The notes: generated from the letters alone by a model not told the origin. DNA of 34,076 bases from Bacillota bacterium (GCA_009786825.1 WQRI01000010.1:1-34076), one strand, 5' to 3'. Shown: positions 14,814-22,598, counted from the stretch's first letter. Made by a program: numbers and translations.

Positions 14814-15541
14814 TCGCGCCTGTAGCCCACACCTTGCATTGTGTCTGTTTGATATAATTTGCGCAAGTGGCTCATCAAAACCGGGCTTGCGGTTATTAAA
14901 ATTGCCACAAAAAATACCACCGACATATCTATTAAAATTATAGAATTTACGCTTGCCGAAAGCCACACCGCACTCCAAAATTCTGCTGGTGTAAACTCTA
15001 TCCAAAAAATTATGCCCGCCAAAAAGTGAGAGAAAAACCTAAAAAGGCTAACAACAATAATGCCTATGTATAAGTCTAGTCGCCTTAAAATATTGTCCTT
15101 GCTAAGTATACCCCTTTGTCTTAGGGCTGTTAAAACGCCGCAAAGGGCAATAGTCATAGATGGCACGATATAGTCTAGCGCTATTTGAATTGGGTGTAAA
15201 AGCCACGCCGGGTTTGTAGTAAGTAAATCTAGTAAGCCATACGCAAGCCCTGCAACAAGCCCCCTACGCCACCCGTATACAAACGCATAAAGGCAAAGCG
15301 GCAAAAAGGACACTATAGTAATAGAGCCACCTTGCGGCAGCTGTGCTAGTTTGTAAAAATCTAAAATAATGGCTAAAGACACCATCAAACCGCCCATAAC
15401 CGTAGCCTCTGTTCTGGTGCGCGTACTAGCCGCTTTAAGCCTAGGCTTTTTATTAGTCTCATCTTTAGTAGTAACATCTTGTGAGAATTCTACTTCGCTT
15501 TCAAACTTAGCCGTAGAGTTCTCGTTTTTAATTTTTTCCAT
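14807..15541 (-). CDS. thiT: Thiamine ECF transporter S component (ThiT)
   Basis: This 244-residue membrane protein has the ThiT signature: GGSITIVSFLPLCLYAFVYG, then WRRGLVAGLAYGLLDLL and HPIQIALDYIVPS. These regions carry the residues that bind thiamine in known ThiT. It would work with an energy-coupling module (EcfA, EcfA', EcfT) encoded elsewhere. An extra hydrophilic N-terminus of about 45 residues (NSTAKFESEVEFSQDVTTKD) precedes the first membrane segment and is not usual for the family. The ATG lies only 6 nt after a strong -10 box, so the mRNA seems leaderless and a TPP riboswitch has no room. Confidence 0.88.
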   Translation of the reverse strand: MEKIKNENSTAKFESEVEFSQDVTTKDETNKKPRLKAASTRTRTEATVMGGLMVSLAIILDFYKLAQLPQGGSITIVSFLPLCLYAFVYGWRRGLVAGLAYGLLDLLTTNPAWLLHPIQIALDYIVPSMTIALCGVLTALRQRGILSKDNILRRLDLYIGIIVVSLFRFFSHFLAGIIFWIEFTPAEFWSAVWLSASVNSIILIDMSVVFFVAILITASPVLMSHLRKLYQTDTMQGVGYRRDM

Positions 15542-15547
15542 ACTTCA

Positions 15548-15576
15548 ATTATAAAGCAATTGCTTAATAAAGTCAA
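15548..15576 (-). promoter_or_regulatory. Promoter of thiT, leaderless
   Basis: On the minus strand TTGACT (15576-15571), a 17-bp spacer holding the palindrome AAGCAATTGCTT, and TATAAT (15553-15548). The thiT ATG begins at 15541, where transcription should start. Confidence 0.8.
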
Positions 15577-15584
15577 CTGTGTTG

Positions 15585-16181
15585 CTAAAAGTTTTTAATT
15601 GTCTCAACTATTTTTTTTAGCGCCCTGCCCCTGTGAGATGTCTGCTGTTTTTGCTTCAAACACATCTGGGCAAATGTTAAGTTAAGCGGCGGATAAAAAA
15701 ACAAAGGGTCGTAACCAAAACCATTATCCCCTGCCTCTTTATCTAAAATAATGCCATCAGTTTTTGCGCTTGCATTTATTTGCCTATCAGCCCCTAAATA
15801 CAGCACCAAACAACACTCAAAGTATGCAGACCTATCAGCCTTGCCCCTTAAAGCCTCTAACAACTTTTGGTTATTTTTTGTATCAGACGTCGGCTTACCC
15901 GCAAAGTGTGCCGAGTTTACCCCCGGCTGCCCTTCAAGCGCACTCACAAATAAACCGCTATCATCAGCCAAAACCGGCAAGCCTAAATGCTTATACACAA
16001 ACTCTGCCTTTTTAAAAGCGTTCTCAAAAAGCGTATCCCCCGTCTCAATCTTGTCTAAACAAATGTCTAAGCCAGCCTCTCTCACAGAAACAATATCACT
16101 AAAATAGCCACCTAAATAAGTTTTAATCTCTAAAATTTTCCCGCTGTTATTGCTTGCAATAACCAAAGTATCGTATCTCAT
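15585..16181 (-). CDS. rdgB: Non-canonical purine NTP pyrophosphatase (RdgB/HAM1)
   Basis: This 198-residue protein of usual length has the family motifs in order: ASNNSGKILEI (9-19), LADDSGLFV (71-79), GFGYDPLFF and SHRGRALKK near the C-terminus. It hydrolyses dITP, XTP and ITP to monophosphates and keeps deaminated purines out of DNA and RNA. No clear Shine-Dalgarno sequence precedes the ATG. Confidence 0.96.
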   Translation of the reverse strand: MRYDTLVIASNNSGKILEIKTYLGGYFSDIVSVREAGLDICLDKIETGDTLFENAFKKAEFVYKHLGLPVLADDSGLFVSALEGQPGVNSAHFAGKPTSDTKNNQKLLEALRGKADRSAYFECCLVLYLGADRQINASAKTDGIILDKEAGDNGFGYDPLFFYPPLNLTFAQMCLKQKQQTSHRGRALKKIVETIKNF

Positions 16182-16245
16182 ATTTTTAACCCATATATGC
16201 CTTTATATATTTTTTGCCGTTTTAAAAATTTTTTTGCTAAATTAG

Positions 16246-16275
16246 TTGACAAGTTAACACAAAAAATGCTATACT
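16246..16275 (+). promoter_or_regulatory. Promoter of the tRNA cluster
   Basis: TTGACA, an 18-bp spacer and TATACT, about 120 bp upstream of the first tRNA. The 16182-16396 gap holds nothing else recognisable. Confidence 0.75.
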
Positions 16276-16396
16276 ATTTAGTAGCGGTAGGCTGTAATGC
16301 CTGCCTTTTGTGTGTGTACAATTTGTTTACAACAAAACGTAGTTAAGCATATAATAAAAGTATCAGGGCAGTAACAGTAGTTGCACTTGAAGTATG

Positions 16397-16473
16397 GTGG
16401 GTATAGCTCAGTTGGTTAGAGCGCCAGGTTGTGACTCTGGAGGTCGCGGGTTCAAGTCCCGTTATCCACCCCA
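16397..16473 (+). tRNA. tRNA-His (GTG)
   Basis: Acceptor GTGGGTA pairs with TATCCAC. The anticodon loop is TTGTGAC, the T arm contains GGTTCAAGTCC, and CCA is encoded. A G before the acceptor can serve as the histidine G-1. Confidence 0.95.
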
Positions 16474-16520
16474 TTACTTTTTTATTATACACTATTTTGC
16501 AAAGTTTGTAAAACATTTAC

Positions 16521-16594
16521 GCGGGTGTAGTATAATGGTAGTATCCCTGCCTTCCAAGCAGGCCGCACGGGTTCGATTCCCGTCACCCGCTCCA
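16521..16594 (+). tRNA. tRNA-Gly (TCC)
   Basis: Acceptor GCGGGTG pairs with CACCCGC. The anticodon loop is CTTCCAA, the T arm contains GGTTCGATTCC, and CCA is encoded. Confidence 0.96.
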
Positions 16595-16663
16595 TTAAAA
16601 ACAAAGTTCGACCTAGTTGTTTTGTTTTATAATACCAATCGATTAATCTTTTTATTTTTGCGT

Positions 16664-16740
<77 letters not shown>

Positions 16741-16897
16741 CCCTACTTAAATTTTTCACCGCTTGAGTTTTATTTTCAAGTTGCACTAAAGTTTATCTGC
16801 AGATTGCACTAATAAAACAAACTCTAACTGCTGAAAAGTTTTGGTATTAATGGGCTTAACCATTCTCAATTCTTAATTCTTAATTCTCAATTTTCGT

Positions 16898-16972
16898 TGG
16901 GGTATCGCCAAGCGGTAAGGCACCGGGTTTTGATTCCGGCATTCCCAGGTTCAAATCCTGGTACCCCAGCCA
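16898..16972 (+). tRNA. tRNA-Gln (TTG)
   Basis: Acceptor TGGGGTA pairs with TACCCCA. The anticodon loop is TTTTGAT, the T arm contains GGTTCAAATCC, and CCA is encoded. A TTAATTC-type tandem repeat (16861-16894) lies just upstream, between this gene and tRNA-Arg. Confidence 0.96.
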
Positions 16973-16977
16973 TATAC

Positions 16978-17054
16978 GATCCATTAGCTCAGTTGGCTAG
17001 AGCACCTGACTTTTAATCAGGGTGTCCCGGGTTCGAGTCCCGGATGGATCACCA
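16978..17054 (+). tRNA. tRNA-Lys (TTT)
   Basis: Acceptor GATCCAT pairs with ATGGATC. The anticodon loop is CTTTTAA, the T arm contains GGTTCGAGTCC, and CCA is encoded. It starts 5 nt after tRNA-Gln. Confidence 0.96.
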
Positions 17055-17057
17055 ATT

Positions 17058-17096
17058 AAAATGCGGCTAAAGCGCTTATGCTTTAACCGCATTTAG
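17058..17096 (+). terminator. Terminator of the tRNA cluster
   Basis: AAATGCGG and CCGCATTT arms with inner TAAAGC/GCTTTA pairing, followed by TTTAGTTT. It could also end the toxin-antitoxin transcript from the other side. Confidence 0.75.
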
Positions 17097-17118
17097 TTTA
17101 AATATATAAAGTTCTAGG

Positions 17119-17430
17119 TTACAAACCTAAAGTCTTTAGGTACTCACTACGACTTGGTAAAATTCTAACGACATCTATCTTTTCCGATACTACCCGATAA
17201 GCAGTAATATAAGGATATTTGCTATTAATTAAAATTTGCAAATCAGTATCTATGCCGAACTTCCCACTTAACTTAACCCCCTTATTTGGAAAAATTTTCA
17301 AGTTATCTGCCTTCTTTAACAAGTCTGTGATTATTGCCAAAGCATTTTTAGGACTATTTTGAGATACGCTTTGATGAATTTTAAGCAAGTCTTTATGTGC
17401 CTCGGGTAAAATATCTAAAACATATTTCAT
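17119..17430 (-). CDS. RelE/ParE-family toxin, module 3
   Basis: This 103-residue protein has the same length as the module 2 toxin and many identical blocks: NSPKNALAI, FPNKGVKLSGKFGIDTD, NSKYPYITAYRVVSEKIDVV, RILPSRSEYLKTLGL. It overlaps its antitoxin by 4 nt (ATGA), indicating translational coupling. It is a RelE/ParE-type endoribonuclease or gyrase poison by family; the exact target is unknown. The near identity of C-termini suggests duplication and risk of cross-talk with module 2. Confidence 0.88.
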   Translation of the reverse strand: MKYVLDILPEAHKDLLKIHQSVSQNSPKNALAIITDLLKKADNLKIFPNKGVKLSGKFGIDTDLQILINSKYPYITAYRVVSEKIDVVRILPSRSEYLKTLGL

Positions 17431-17675
17431 AACTTTACTCCAAACTCCTTTGCAACTAACTCAATTGGAATGCCTGCTCCGCTATCTAAACCTTTTTGTA
17501 ATTCCGCCATTAATGTTTCTAACGCTTCTTCTTTTGTCATTGCTGGCTGTATGCTCGCATCTAAAATATGCTTCGCTTCAGACTTTGGCATAAGCAAAAA
17601 CTCTTCATCGCTATTACCAATGAATTTTACTATTTCTTTCAAATCTGTTTTCTTTGTTATTGTTATTGTAGTCAT
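17427..17675 (-). CDS. Antitoxin, module 3
   Basis: This 82-residue protein begins TTITITKKTDLKEIVKF, parallel to the start of the other two antitoxins. It ends with PAMTKEEALETLMAELQKG and a short tail, parallel to module 2. The N-terminal part is expected to dimerise and bind the operon promoter, and the C-terminal part to wrap the toxin. A ribosome site GAGGT precedes the ATG. The middle is shorter than in module 2. Confidence 0.82.
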   Translation of the reverse strand: MTTITITKKTDLKEIVKFIGNSDEEFLLMPKSEAKHILDASIQPAMTKEEALETLMAELQKGLDSGAGIPIELVAKEFGVKL

Positions 17676-17712
17676 ATTTTGTTACCTCACCTAAGTTTGA
17701 TTTCTTTACTTT

Positions 17713-17741
17713 AGTATATATCATTTTCCGCAAAAAGTCAA
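17713..17741 (-). promoter_or_regulatory. Promoter of toxin-antitoxin module 3
   Basis: On the minus strand TTGACT (17741-17736), a 17-bp spacer and TATACT (17718-17713). It is nearly the same as the promoters at 2902-2930 and 6787-6815. Confidence 0.85.
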
Positions 17742-17838
17742 CTAGTTTGTTAAAAACATATAGTCAAGTATTATTTTTTCTTTTGGCTCACTTTTACTTT
17801 GTTGAGTTAATTAAGCACAATATGATTATTAGTAAATA

Positions 17839-17929
17839 AAAAAGGCGGCTTCGCCGCTTCCCTCGCTTGAGGCTCGGCTTTTTTGGACGAAGCCTTTCGC
17901 ACTCATTCAAAAAATGATATTTCCTAGGT
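17839..17929. repeat. Dispersed ~93-bp repeat, copy 2
   Basis: It shares AAAAAAGGCGGCTT, CCGCTTCCCTCGCTTGAGG, CTCGGCTTTTTT and GATATTTCCTAG with 8820-8912. The tail overlaps the first ATG of the GNAT gene. Confidence 0.8.
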
Positions 17930-18522
17930 CATTACAAAATGCTTTAAGTGAATATGAAATTATGCCGATAACCGAAAGTAATTACGAGACTGTTTTTGAT
18001 GTCTACGACACAAACCAAAGTTACTTTCTACTTACCGAAGGCAAGCCAATTACTTTATCTGGCGTATTACAATCTATTTTAAGTGTGCCTAAAGGGGTTA
18101 GCCCAAATAACAAATATTGTTTGGGATTACAAAAAAAGCAAAGCGCAACCGCAGATGTTATTAAAAGTACAACCGCAGATGCTAATACTATTACTCACGA
18201 AACCGCCAACTCAGAACCTAAGATGATTGCTTACTTAGAGTTTTACACCAGCCTACCTTCCCCCGAATGTATATGGCTAAGTTTGCTACTTGTCCACGTA
18301 AAGCATCAAGGCAAGTCTATTGGCGGTGAGATTGTAAAAGCATTAATAAAAGCCGCACGCGCCACAAGACACAAAGAAATTCGTTTAGGTATAGTTGCCA
18401 ACCATTTAAAAGGTGTTAGTTTTTGGAAAAAAATGGGCTTTGTAGAAATTGACAGAGCCACAACAACACAAAGAGACGTCACACTTGAGATAATTATTTT
18501 TAAACTAAATTTAGATTTTTAA
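17914..18522 (+). CDS. GNAT-family N-acetyltransferase
   Basis: This protein of up to 202 residues has the acetyl-CoA-binding part of GNAT near 130-175: LLLVHVKHQGKSIGGEIVKA (motif A, with QGKSIGG in the place of Q/RxxGxG/A), then the LGIVANHLKGVSFWKKMGF element. The acceptor is unknown. An insertion at about 75-100 contains an 8-residue in-frame repeat (ATADVIKS, TTADANTI). The first ATG lies within a dispersed repeat and has no ribosome site. The ATG at 17962 (MPITESNYE) is an equally likely start, because GNAT proteins often begin at that point. Confidence 0.85.
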   Translation: MIFPRSLQNALSEYEIMPITESNYETVFDVYDTNQSYFLLTEGKPITLSGVLQSILSVPKGVSPNNKYCLGLQKKQSATADVIKSTTADANTITHETANSEPKMIAYLEFYTSLPSPECIWLSLLLVHVKHQGKSIGGEIVKALIKAARATRHKEIRLGIVANHLKGVSFWKKMGFVEIDRATTTQRDVTLEIIIFKLNLDF

Positions 18523-18638
18523 GCAACTAATTTTAAGCAAATATTATTGGCTTTTTGCTTACAGGCAAAGTGTGCAAGAAAAATGAAAGCGTGAATCAAA
18601 AAAGGAGTTTGAAAACCAAAACCCATAGTTAAACAAAG

Positions 18639-18709
18639 AGCCGTGTGGAGCGGCGTGCAACGGCTATACCGCCTATATGCACCGCCGCTTTTTCCACACG
18701 GCTTTTTTT
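18639..18709 (+). terminator. Long GC-rich hairpin with T-run
   Basis: AGCCGTGTGGA (18639-18649) pairs with TCCACACGGCT (18693-18703). Inside, GCGGC pairs with GCCGC and GTGCA with TGCAC, and seven T follow the stem. The hairpin lies 117 bp after the GNAT stop. It is most simply a terminator, but its size and the 100-bp approach would also suit a small structured RNA. The rest of the 18523-18790 gap shows nothing. Confidence 0.7.
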
Positions 18710-18790
18710 ATACAATCTTATTACTGCACAAAAGTTTTCTTTGGCTACTTTCTATAAAATTTTCCATCTGACTTAGAATCATCTTTTGAA

Positions 18791-19180
18791 TTAGTCTGCT
18801 AAACGTGTGTCAATACCTGCTCCGGCCCAATATCTAAATGTTACACCCAATCCACTTCTTTCACCCATCCCTCTAACTGCACTTAATAAACTGCCGTCTA
18901 ATCTCCTCCTTACCATTAACCATTCTCCATCTGGTCCGCTCCACAATTGTTCAGCTCCAGTTTCTAAGGCTGTAAAATCAGCATTCCACTGCCGTATATT
19001 ATTTGTTTCTTCCGTGAGTTTCCAATTAGGACTTGATTTCCAATCAGCCAGCATCTTCTCTACCTTGGCTGTGTCATTGCCACCTTCTACATTTTGTGCT
19101 TGTTCTTTAGTCATCGCCTCTCCTTGAGATGGCACAACTAAAGACTTTAGTTGGTTTTGAGTTTTTTGTTTTTTTCGCAT
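18791..19180 (-). CDS. Double-glycine leader peptide, bacteriocin-like (129 aa)
   Basis: The start was chosen at the ATG at 19180, because GGGGAG lies 6 nt upstream; an earlier in-frame ATG at 19210 has no such site. The leader reads LKSLVVPSQGEAMTKEQAQN followed by VEGG at residues 31-34. A peptidase-containing ABC exporter would be expected to cleave after GG, leaving about 95 residues that are Trp- and Gly-containing (WKSSPNWKLTEE, WSGPDGEWLMVRRR). I do not recognise the mature part. The leader is related in pattern to those at 19263-19646 and 29036-29443. Confidence 0.75.
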   Translation of the reverse strand: MRKKQKTQNQLKSLVVPSQGEAMTKEQAQNVEGGNDTAKVEKMLADWKSSPNWKLTEETNNIRQWNADFTALETGAEQLWSGPDGEWLMVRRRLDGSLLSAVRGMGERSGLGVTFRYWAGAGIDTRLAD

Positions 19181-19262
19181 ATTTTCTCCCCTTTGCCCAT
19201 TCGGACACAATTGTTTTTTTAGTATAGGTATAATTCTAACATAAGTTTTAAAGCCTATATTT

Positions 19263-19646
19263 CTATTCGCCTGCTGCGCGGCGAGCGCGTGCGTTCTCCC
19301 TTATGTGTAAAAAGCCGTTGCCTAGTACAGCACCCGTTACTGCGCCTATTCCAGCGCCTACTGCGCCGCCTACTACAGCGCCGATAGGTCCGCCAAAAAG
19401 CCCTATTGCTGCTCCTTTTTTTGCGCCGTACTTAGCCGCGATTGCAGTCGTAGCCTTAACCCCTATTGCAACACCGCCCGTAGTGGAGCCTCCAAATATT
19501 GCGCCCGCACCTATCGTGTCTATGTTTGGCGTTTCGCTGTGAATTGGATTGCGGAACTCTCCTGCGCCGCTTCCGCCTTCAATTTTTTGCATCTGAGCAT
19601 AGTTAAGCTCTAGCCCACTTGTTGGTAAGTTTAAGTTTGTTTTCAT
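19263..19646 (-). CDS. Double-glycine leader peptide with glycine-zipper body
   Basis: This 127-residue protein has the leader MKTNLNLPTSGLELNYAQMQ followed by KIEGG (cleavage expected after residue 25). The mature part is rich in Gly, Ala and Val, with GGPIGAVVGGAVGAGIGAVT at about 84-103, the GxxxG pattern of membrane-inserting bacteriocin-like peptides, and a basic tail (RENARARRA). It is probably exported and membrane-active, by composition. A GGGGG ribosome site precedes the ATG. No exporter or immunity gene is recognised nearby. Confidence 0.8.
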   Translation of the reverse strand: MKTNLNLPTSGLELNYAQMQKIEGGSGAGEFRNPIHSETPNIDTIGAGAIFGGSTTGGVAIGVKATTAIAAKYGAKKGAAIGLFGGPIGAVVGGAVGAGIGAVTGAVLGNGFLHIRENARARRAAGE

Positions 19647-19670
19647 AAAAACATTCCCCCTTAATTAATT

Positions 19671-19738
19671 ATAGTTAAATTTAACTATATACACTAATTT
19701 GTTTTAACATTATCACGTGTTAAATTACAAATTAGTGT
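19671..19738. promoter_or_regulatory. Palindromes upstream of the GG-leader gene
   Basis: ATAGTTAAATTTAACTAT (19671-19688) is a perfect 18-bp palindrome. Next to it ACACTAATTTG (19691-19701) pairs with CAAATTAGTGT (19728-19738), enclosing TTTAACA/TGTTAAA. The TTTAAC/GTTAAA words repeat in both. This suggests operator sites or a long structured leader for the gene at 19263-19646. Confidence 0.55.
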
Positions 19739-19823
19739 CAATTGTTAATTTATTGTATCACAAAATTAAAAAGAAAGCAAGCGTTTTGGGCAAGTATCCA
19801 CAAAAAAATCAAATTAATTTTGT

Positions 19824-19852
19824 TTGCTTTTTATATGTAAATGTGGTATAAT
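19824..19852 (+). promoter_or_regulatory. Promoter, leaderless, of the gene at 19860
   Basis: TTGCTT, a 17-bp spacer and TATAAT (19847-19852). The ATG at 19860 coincides with the expected transcription start. Confidence 0.75.
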
Positions 19853-19859
19853 CTACTAT

Positions 19860-20444
19860 ATGGAGAATTTACAAACACTAAAGGTGGCAGACAGCAAAGA
19901 CGAAGCAATTTTAAACCTTGCTAAAGCCCTTACAGATGCGGGTCTAGAAGAGTTTGCACAAAACTATTACACTAGGGGTGGTAACCCGTTTTTTAAAATT
20001 GAAAAAGCAAAGGGCGCATTCAGAACTATTTACATAGACAGCGAGTTTGATGGCTACTCTGTACACGGAAATTATGGTCACGAGCATACTCTAAGTTTAG
20101 AAAACACAATGCGCTATGTGTCGGGTCTAATAGACGGCACAATCTGTGATATAATTTTAGTAGCCCCGCATTTTGCCGCTAGCGCTTATATAGAAAACAC
20201 AAATGACATTGGCGCTATGGCAAGCGATTTTTTCGACACCATCGGCGCATACGTACAAATGCCTACTTTTACTATTCCAGAGAGTGGTCACTACCACATT
20301 AGAGCCGCCGGCGCACTTTCTATGATAAAATTTGTGAGCGGTAGTTTCCCAAAAGAGATACGCGGCGAAAAGCAATATATTGTATATATCCGCCTAGCAA
20401 CTTGGGGTAAACACGAAGACGTCTTTTTAATACAAGAAGGATAA
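19860..20444 (+). CDS. Unrecognised protein, 194 aa
   Basis: The start was placed at ATG 19860 because a longer frame beginning at a TTG at 19824 would overlap the promoter. There is no ribosome site, so the mRNA is probably leaderless. The protein is soluble, acidic and of mixed alpha/beta composition: an N-terminal helix (DSKDEAILNLAKALTDAGLE), strands such as AFRTIYIDSEFDGYSVHGNY, and HEHTLSLENTMRYVSGLIDG. No signal peptide or membrane segment is present, and I recognise no family. It stands between GG-leader genes and a Na/Pi-family transporter, with no obvious operon. Confidence 0.75.
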   Translation: MENLQTLKVADSKDEAILNLAKALTDAGLEEFAQNYYTRGGNPFFKIEKAKGAFRTIYIDSEFDGYSVHGNYGHEHTLSLENTMRYVSGLIDGTICDIILVAPHFAASAYIENTNDIGAMASDFFDTIGAYVQMPTFTIPESGHYHIRAAGALSMIKFVSGSFPKEIRGEKQYIVYIRLATWGKHEDVFLIQEG

Positions 20445-20693
20445 TATATAGCGGACAGCGATGAGCGAACAGCGGACAGCATTTAGGGGCTATTAGCAGA
20501 CGGCATTGCATAGAAACCATTGCCATTTCTCAGCCAAAGTTTATCGCAATATGCTTGATACCCTAGCGTTTGAACGCCTACACTTTGTTAGTGAAAAATA
20601 TAGGTGGCTTTAATGCTAGCCGTTCAAAAGTAATTGTATATAATGAGTTTAAAATTTGTAATTTGTACACTGTAATTTGTAATTTGTACACTG
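20445..20693. other. Intergenic region with two tandem-repeat tracts
   Basis: GCGGACAGC/GCGAACAGC-type repeats lie at about 20449-20480, and TTGTAAT/TTGTACACTG-type repeats at about 20653-20697. No gene is visible on either strand. Confidence 0.65.
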
Positions 20694-21749
20694 TTAATAA
20701 TCTAGCGGCAGCACTTGCGTTACTTTATCGCTTTGCCCGCAACAATCTGCCCTTAGTTGCTCTTGCTCTTCTTCTGTTAGCTCTTGATTCTCGTCATCTT
20801 TTATTATTTTATGAACAAGGCGGTTAATTTGCTTTATAAACACCAATAATATAAGCGCAGTAAAAAGGTTAAATATAAGCGTAAACACAGAGATTTGCCA
20901 AACAGGGTTTGGTATAAGCCTTTCGTAAAATGGTATAATCGTGCTTTGAAGCGGCCACACAATGCTTAAGAATATAACTGCACCAAACACATTAAACATT
21001 AAATGAACTAGTGCGGTTCTTTTTGCGTTTTTGTTGGCTGGTATGGACGCGAGAATTGTTGTAAGCGTTGTGCCTAAACTTGTGCCAATTACTAAGTATA
21101 TTATGCTAGAAAAACCTATTACGCCGTTTGCCGCCATAGTAATAAAAATTGCAGTTGCGGCGGTTGACGATTGTATTATTGCCGTAAGCAAAAATGCAAA
21201 CAATATTAAAAGAAGCGGAAACTGAATTGTTTCAAAAAGATACTCAAAGCCTTCCCTTAAATAGTCGCTATCAGAAAAAGCGCCACTCATCAAACTTAGC
21301 CCCACAAATATTATACCAAAACTGATAAAAACATCAGATAATTTGTTAAGGCGCGGGCGACGCGTTAAAAGTTTTGTAAAAGCCCCAACAAAAACCAACA
21401 GCATAAAATAGTATCTTATTCTAAAGGCAGATAACGATAGCAACAAGTTAGAAAGCGCGCTTCCAAAGTTTGCCCCAAAAATTACGGGGATTGCTTGTGA
21501 GAGTGTTAGAATACTCGCGTTAACTAAACTCACCGTTATTACTGTTGTTGCCGTGCTAGATTGTATTACAGTAGTCGTGGCTGCCCCCAAAGAAAAATTT
21601 ACAAAGCGGTTCTCACCCACCTTTTCAAAAGTTTTTCTCACGCTTTCTTTTTGCTGTTTCATAAAGTTTGTAAACTTTACGATGCCAACTAAAAAAACGC
21701 CTATCCCAATTAAAAGCGCCAAAACTGAATAAAAAATATCAATAAACAT
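20694..21749 (-). CDS. Na/Pi-cotransporter family membrane protein
   Basis: This 351-residue protein has two inverted half-repeats, each with the family's QSS motif: TTVIQSSTATT near 59-69 and TAIIQSSTAAT near 190-200. About eight hydrophobic segments follow the usual layout. The family takes up phosphate with sodium. The C-terminal PhoU-like domain often found in bacterial members is missing; the tail is a short acidic helix (DDENQELTEEEQEQLRAD). The start is preceded by TTGCAA-17-TATAAT at 21814-21786. Confidence 0.9.
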   Translation of the reverse strand: MFIDIFYSVLALLIGIGVFLVGIVKFTNFMKQQKESVRKTFEKVGENRFVNFSLGAATTTVIQSSTATTVITVSLVNASILTLSQAIPVIFGANFGSALSNLLLSLSAFRIRYYFMLLVFVGAFTKLLTRRPRLNKLSDVFISFGIIFVGLSLMSGAFSDSDYLREGFEYLFETIQFPLLLILFAFLLTAIIQSSTAATAIFITMAANGVIGFSSIIYLVIGTSLGTTLTTILASIPANKNAKRTALVHLMFNVFGAVIFLSIVWPLQSTIIPFYERLIPNPVWQISVFTLIFNLFTALILLVFIKQINRLVHKIIKDDENQELTEEEQEQLRADCCGQSDKVTQVLPLDY

Positions 21750-21785
21750 ACCAAATATGCCCCTACTCTAAATTTCTACCTACCT

Positions 21786-21814
21786 ATTATACTAATTTTT
21801 TATAAAAATTGCAA
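21786..21814 (-). promoter_or_regulatory. Promoter of the Na/Pi-family gene
   Basis: On the minus strand TTGCAA (21814-21809), a 17-bp spacer and TATAAT (21791-21786), 36 bp before the ATG at 21749. Confidence 0.75.
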
Positions 21815-21991
21815 GAAAAACTAATAGGCAAATCCGATATTTTTGCACAAATTTATCACCCTAAAAATATCATAGAACATAGGTTTAAGTCTATAGTGTT
21901 TGGTCTGTTACCCGCTTAGCCTGCACTTTTAGTTTATACTGTTTAGTCTGCCAAGCATAAATGAGCATAGAGATTGCTCTGTACAACAATT

Positions 21992-22579
21992 ATGGTTTTT
22001 CCCGACATTAGTTTATATTGGATAATTATATCGCAAATTATTGGCGTTGTTGCAATAGTTTGCTATTTTATAAGTTGGCAACAAAAAGAAAAGCGCGAAC
22101 TTCTAATGTGGCTATCCGCGGGCAACCTTCTGTCCGCCACTATGTTTGCTATTGTTGGGCTACATCTAATAGCAATATTCAGGGTAATTGCCTTTTTAAG
22201 AAACATCACATTCTACTACACAGATAAACACCGCGACAATCTGCACACCCTAATCCCGCTGTTAATTCTGTTTGTGTTTTTCGCCCTAGCAGGCATAGGC
22301 GCATACTTAACGTGGACTACACCCTACGACGCTATCGTGCTTGCAACTTTCTTACTATTCATATACGGGCTTTGGATGCGCGGAACACACCTTGCAAAAC
22401 TAACACGCGTAGCATACGCACTCGCGCTATTCATACCAAACCTACTCATTCTAAACTTTATGGGTATGGCAATAGAACTAACACTAATACTCTCCACAAT
22501 AATATTCTATATCCGCCTTCACAAACAACGCAAAAACAAACAGCAAGAAAGCGAACAAACAAAAATACTACCGCGCTAA
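21992..22579 (+). CDS. YgjV-like inner membrane protein
   Basis: This protein of about 195 residues has six hydrophobic segments. Its N-terminus, IISQIIGVVAIVCYFISWQQ followed by KEKRELLMWLSAGNLLSATM, matches the Imp-YgjV membrane family, whose function is unknown. The ATG at 21992 (MVFPDIS) was preferred over an in-frame TTG at 21974; neither has a clear ribosome site. The basic, Gln-rich tail is cytoplasmic. The stop codon sits in the loop of a terminator. Confidence 0.8.
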   Translation: MVFPDISLYWIIISQIIGVVAIVCYFISWQQKEKRELLMWLSAGNLLSATMFAIVGLHLIAIFRVIAFLRNITFYYTDKHRDNLHTLIPLLILFVFFALAGIGAYLTWTTPYDAIVLATFLLFIYGLWMRGTHLAKLTRVAYALALFIPNLLILNFMGMAIELTLILSTIIFYIRLHKQRKNKQQESEQTKILPR

Positions 22580-22598
22580 AATTGCGCGGTAGTATTTT
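22562..22598. terminator. Bidirectional terminator between convergent genes
   Basis: Perfect 15-bp arms AAAATACTACCGCGC and GCGCGGTAGTATTTT with a 7-nt loop containing the stop TAA of the YgjV-like gene. T-runs on both sides would serve both strands. Confidence 0.88.

Noticed and set aside
14751-15005. Minus-strand frame of 84 codons within thiT
   Set aside because: It is an alternative frame of the well-supported ThiT gene, and its residues show no family features.
15585-16107. Plus-strand frames opposite RdgB
   Set aside because: RdgB motifs on the minus strand are complete, and the opposite frames show no family features.
19263-19646. LPTSG as a sortase sorting signal
   Set aside because: It lies at the N-terminus, before a GG cleavage site, with no following hydrophobic segment and basic tail of the sortase type.
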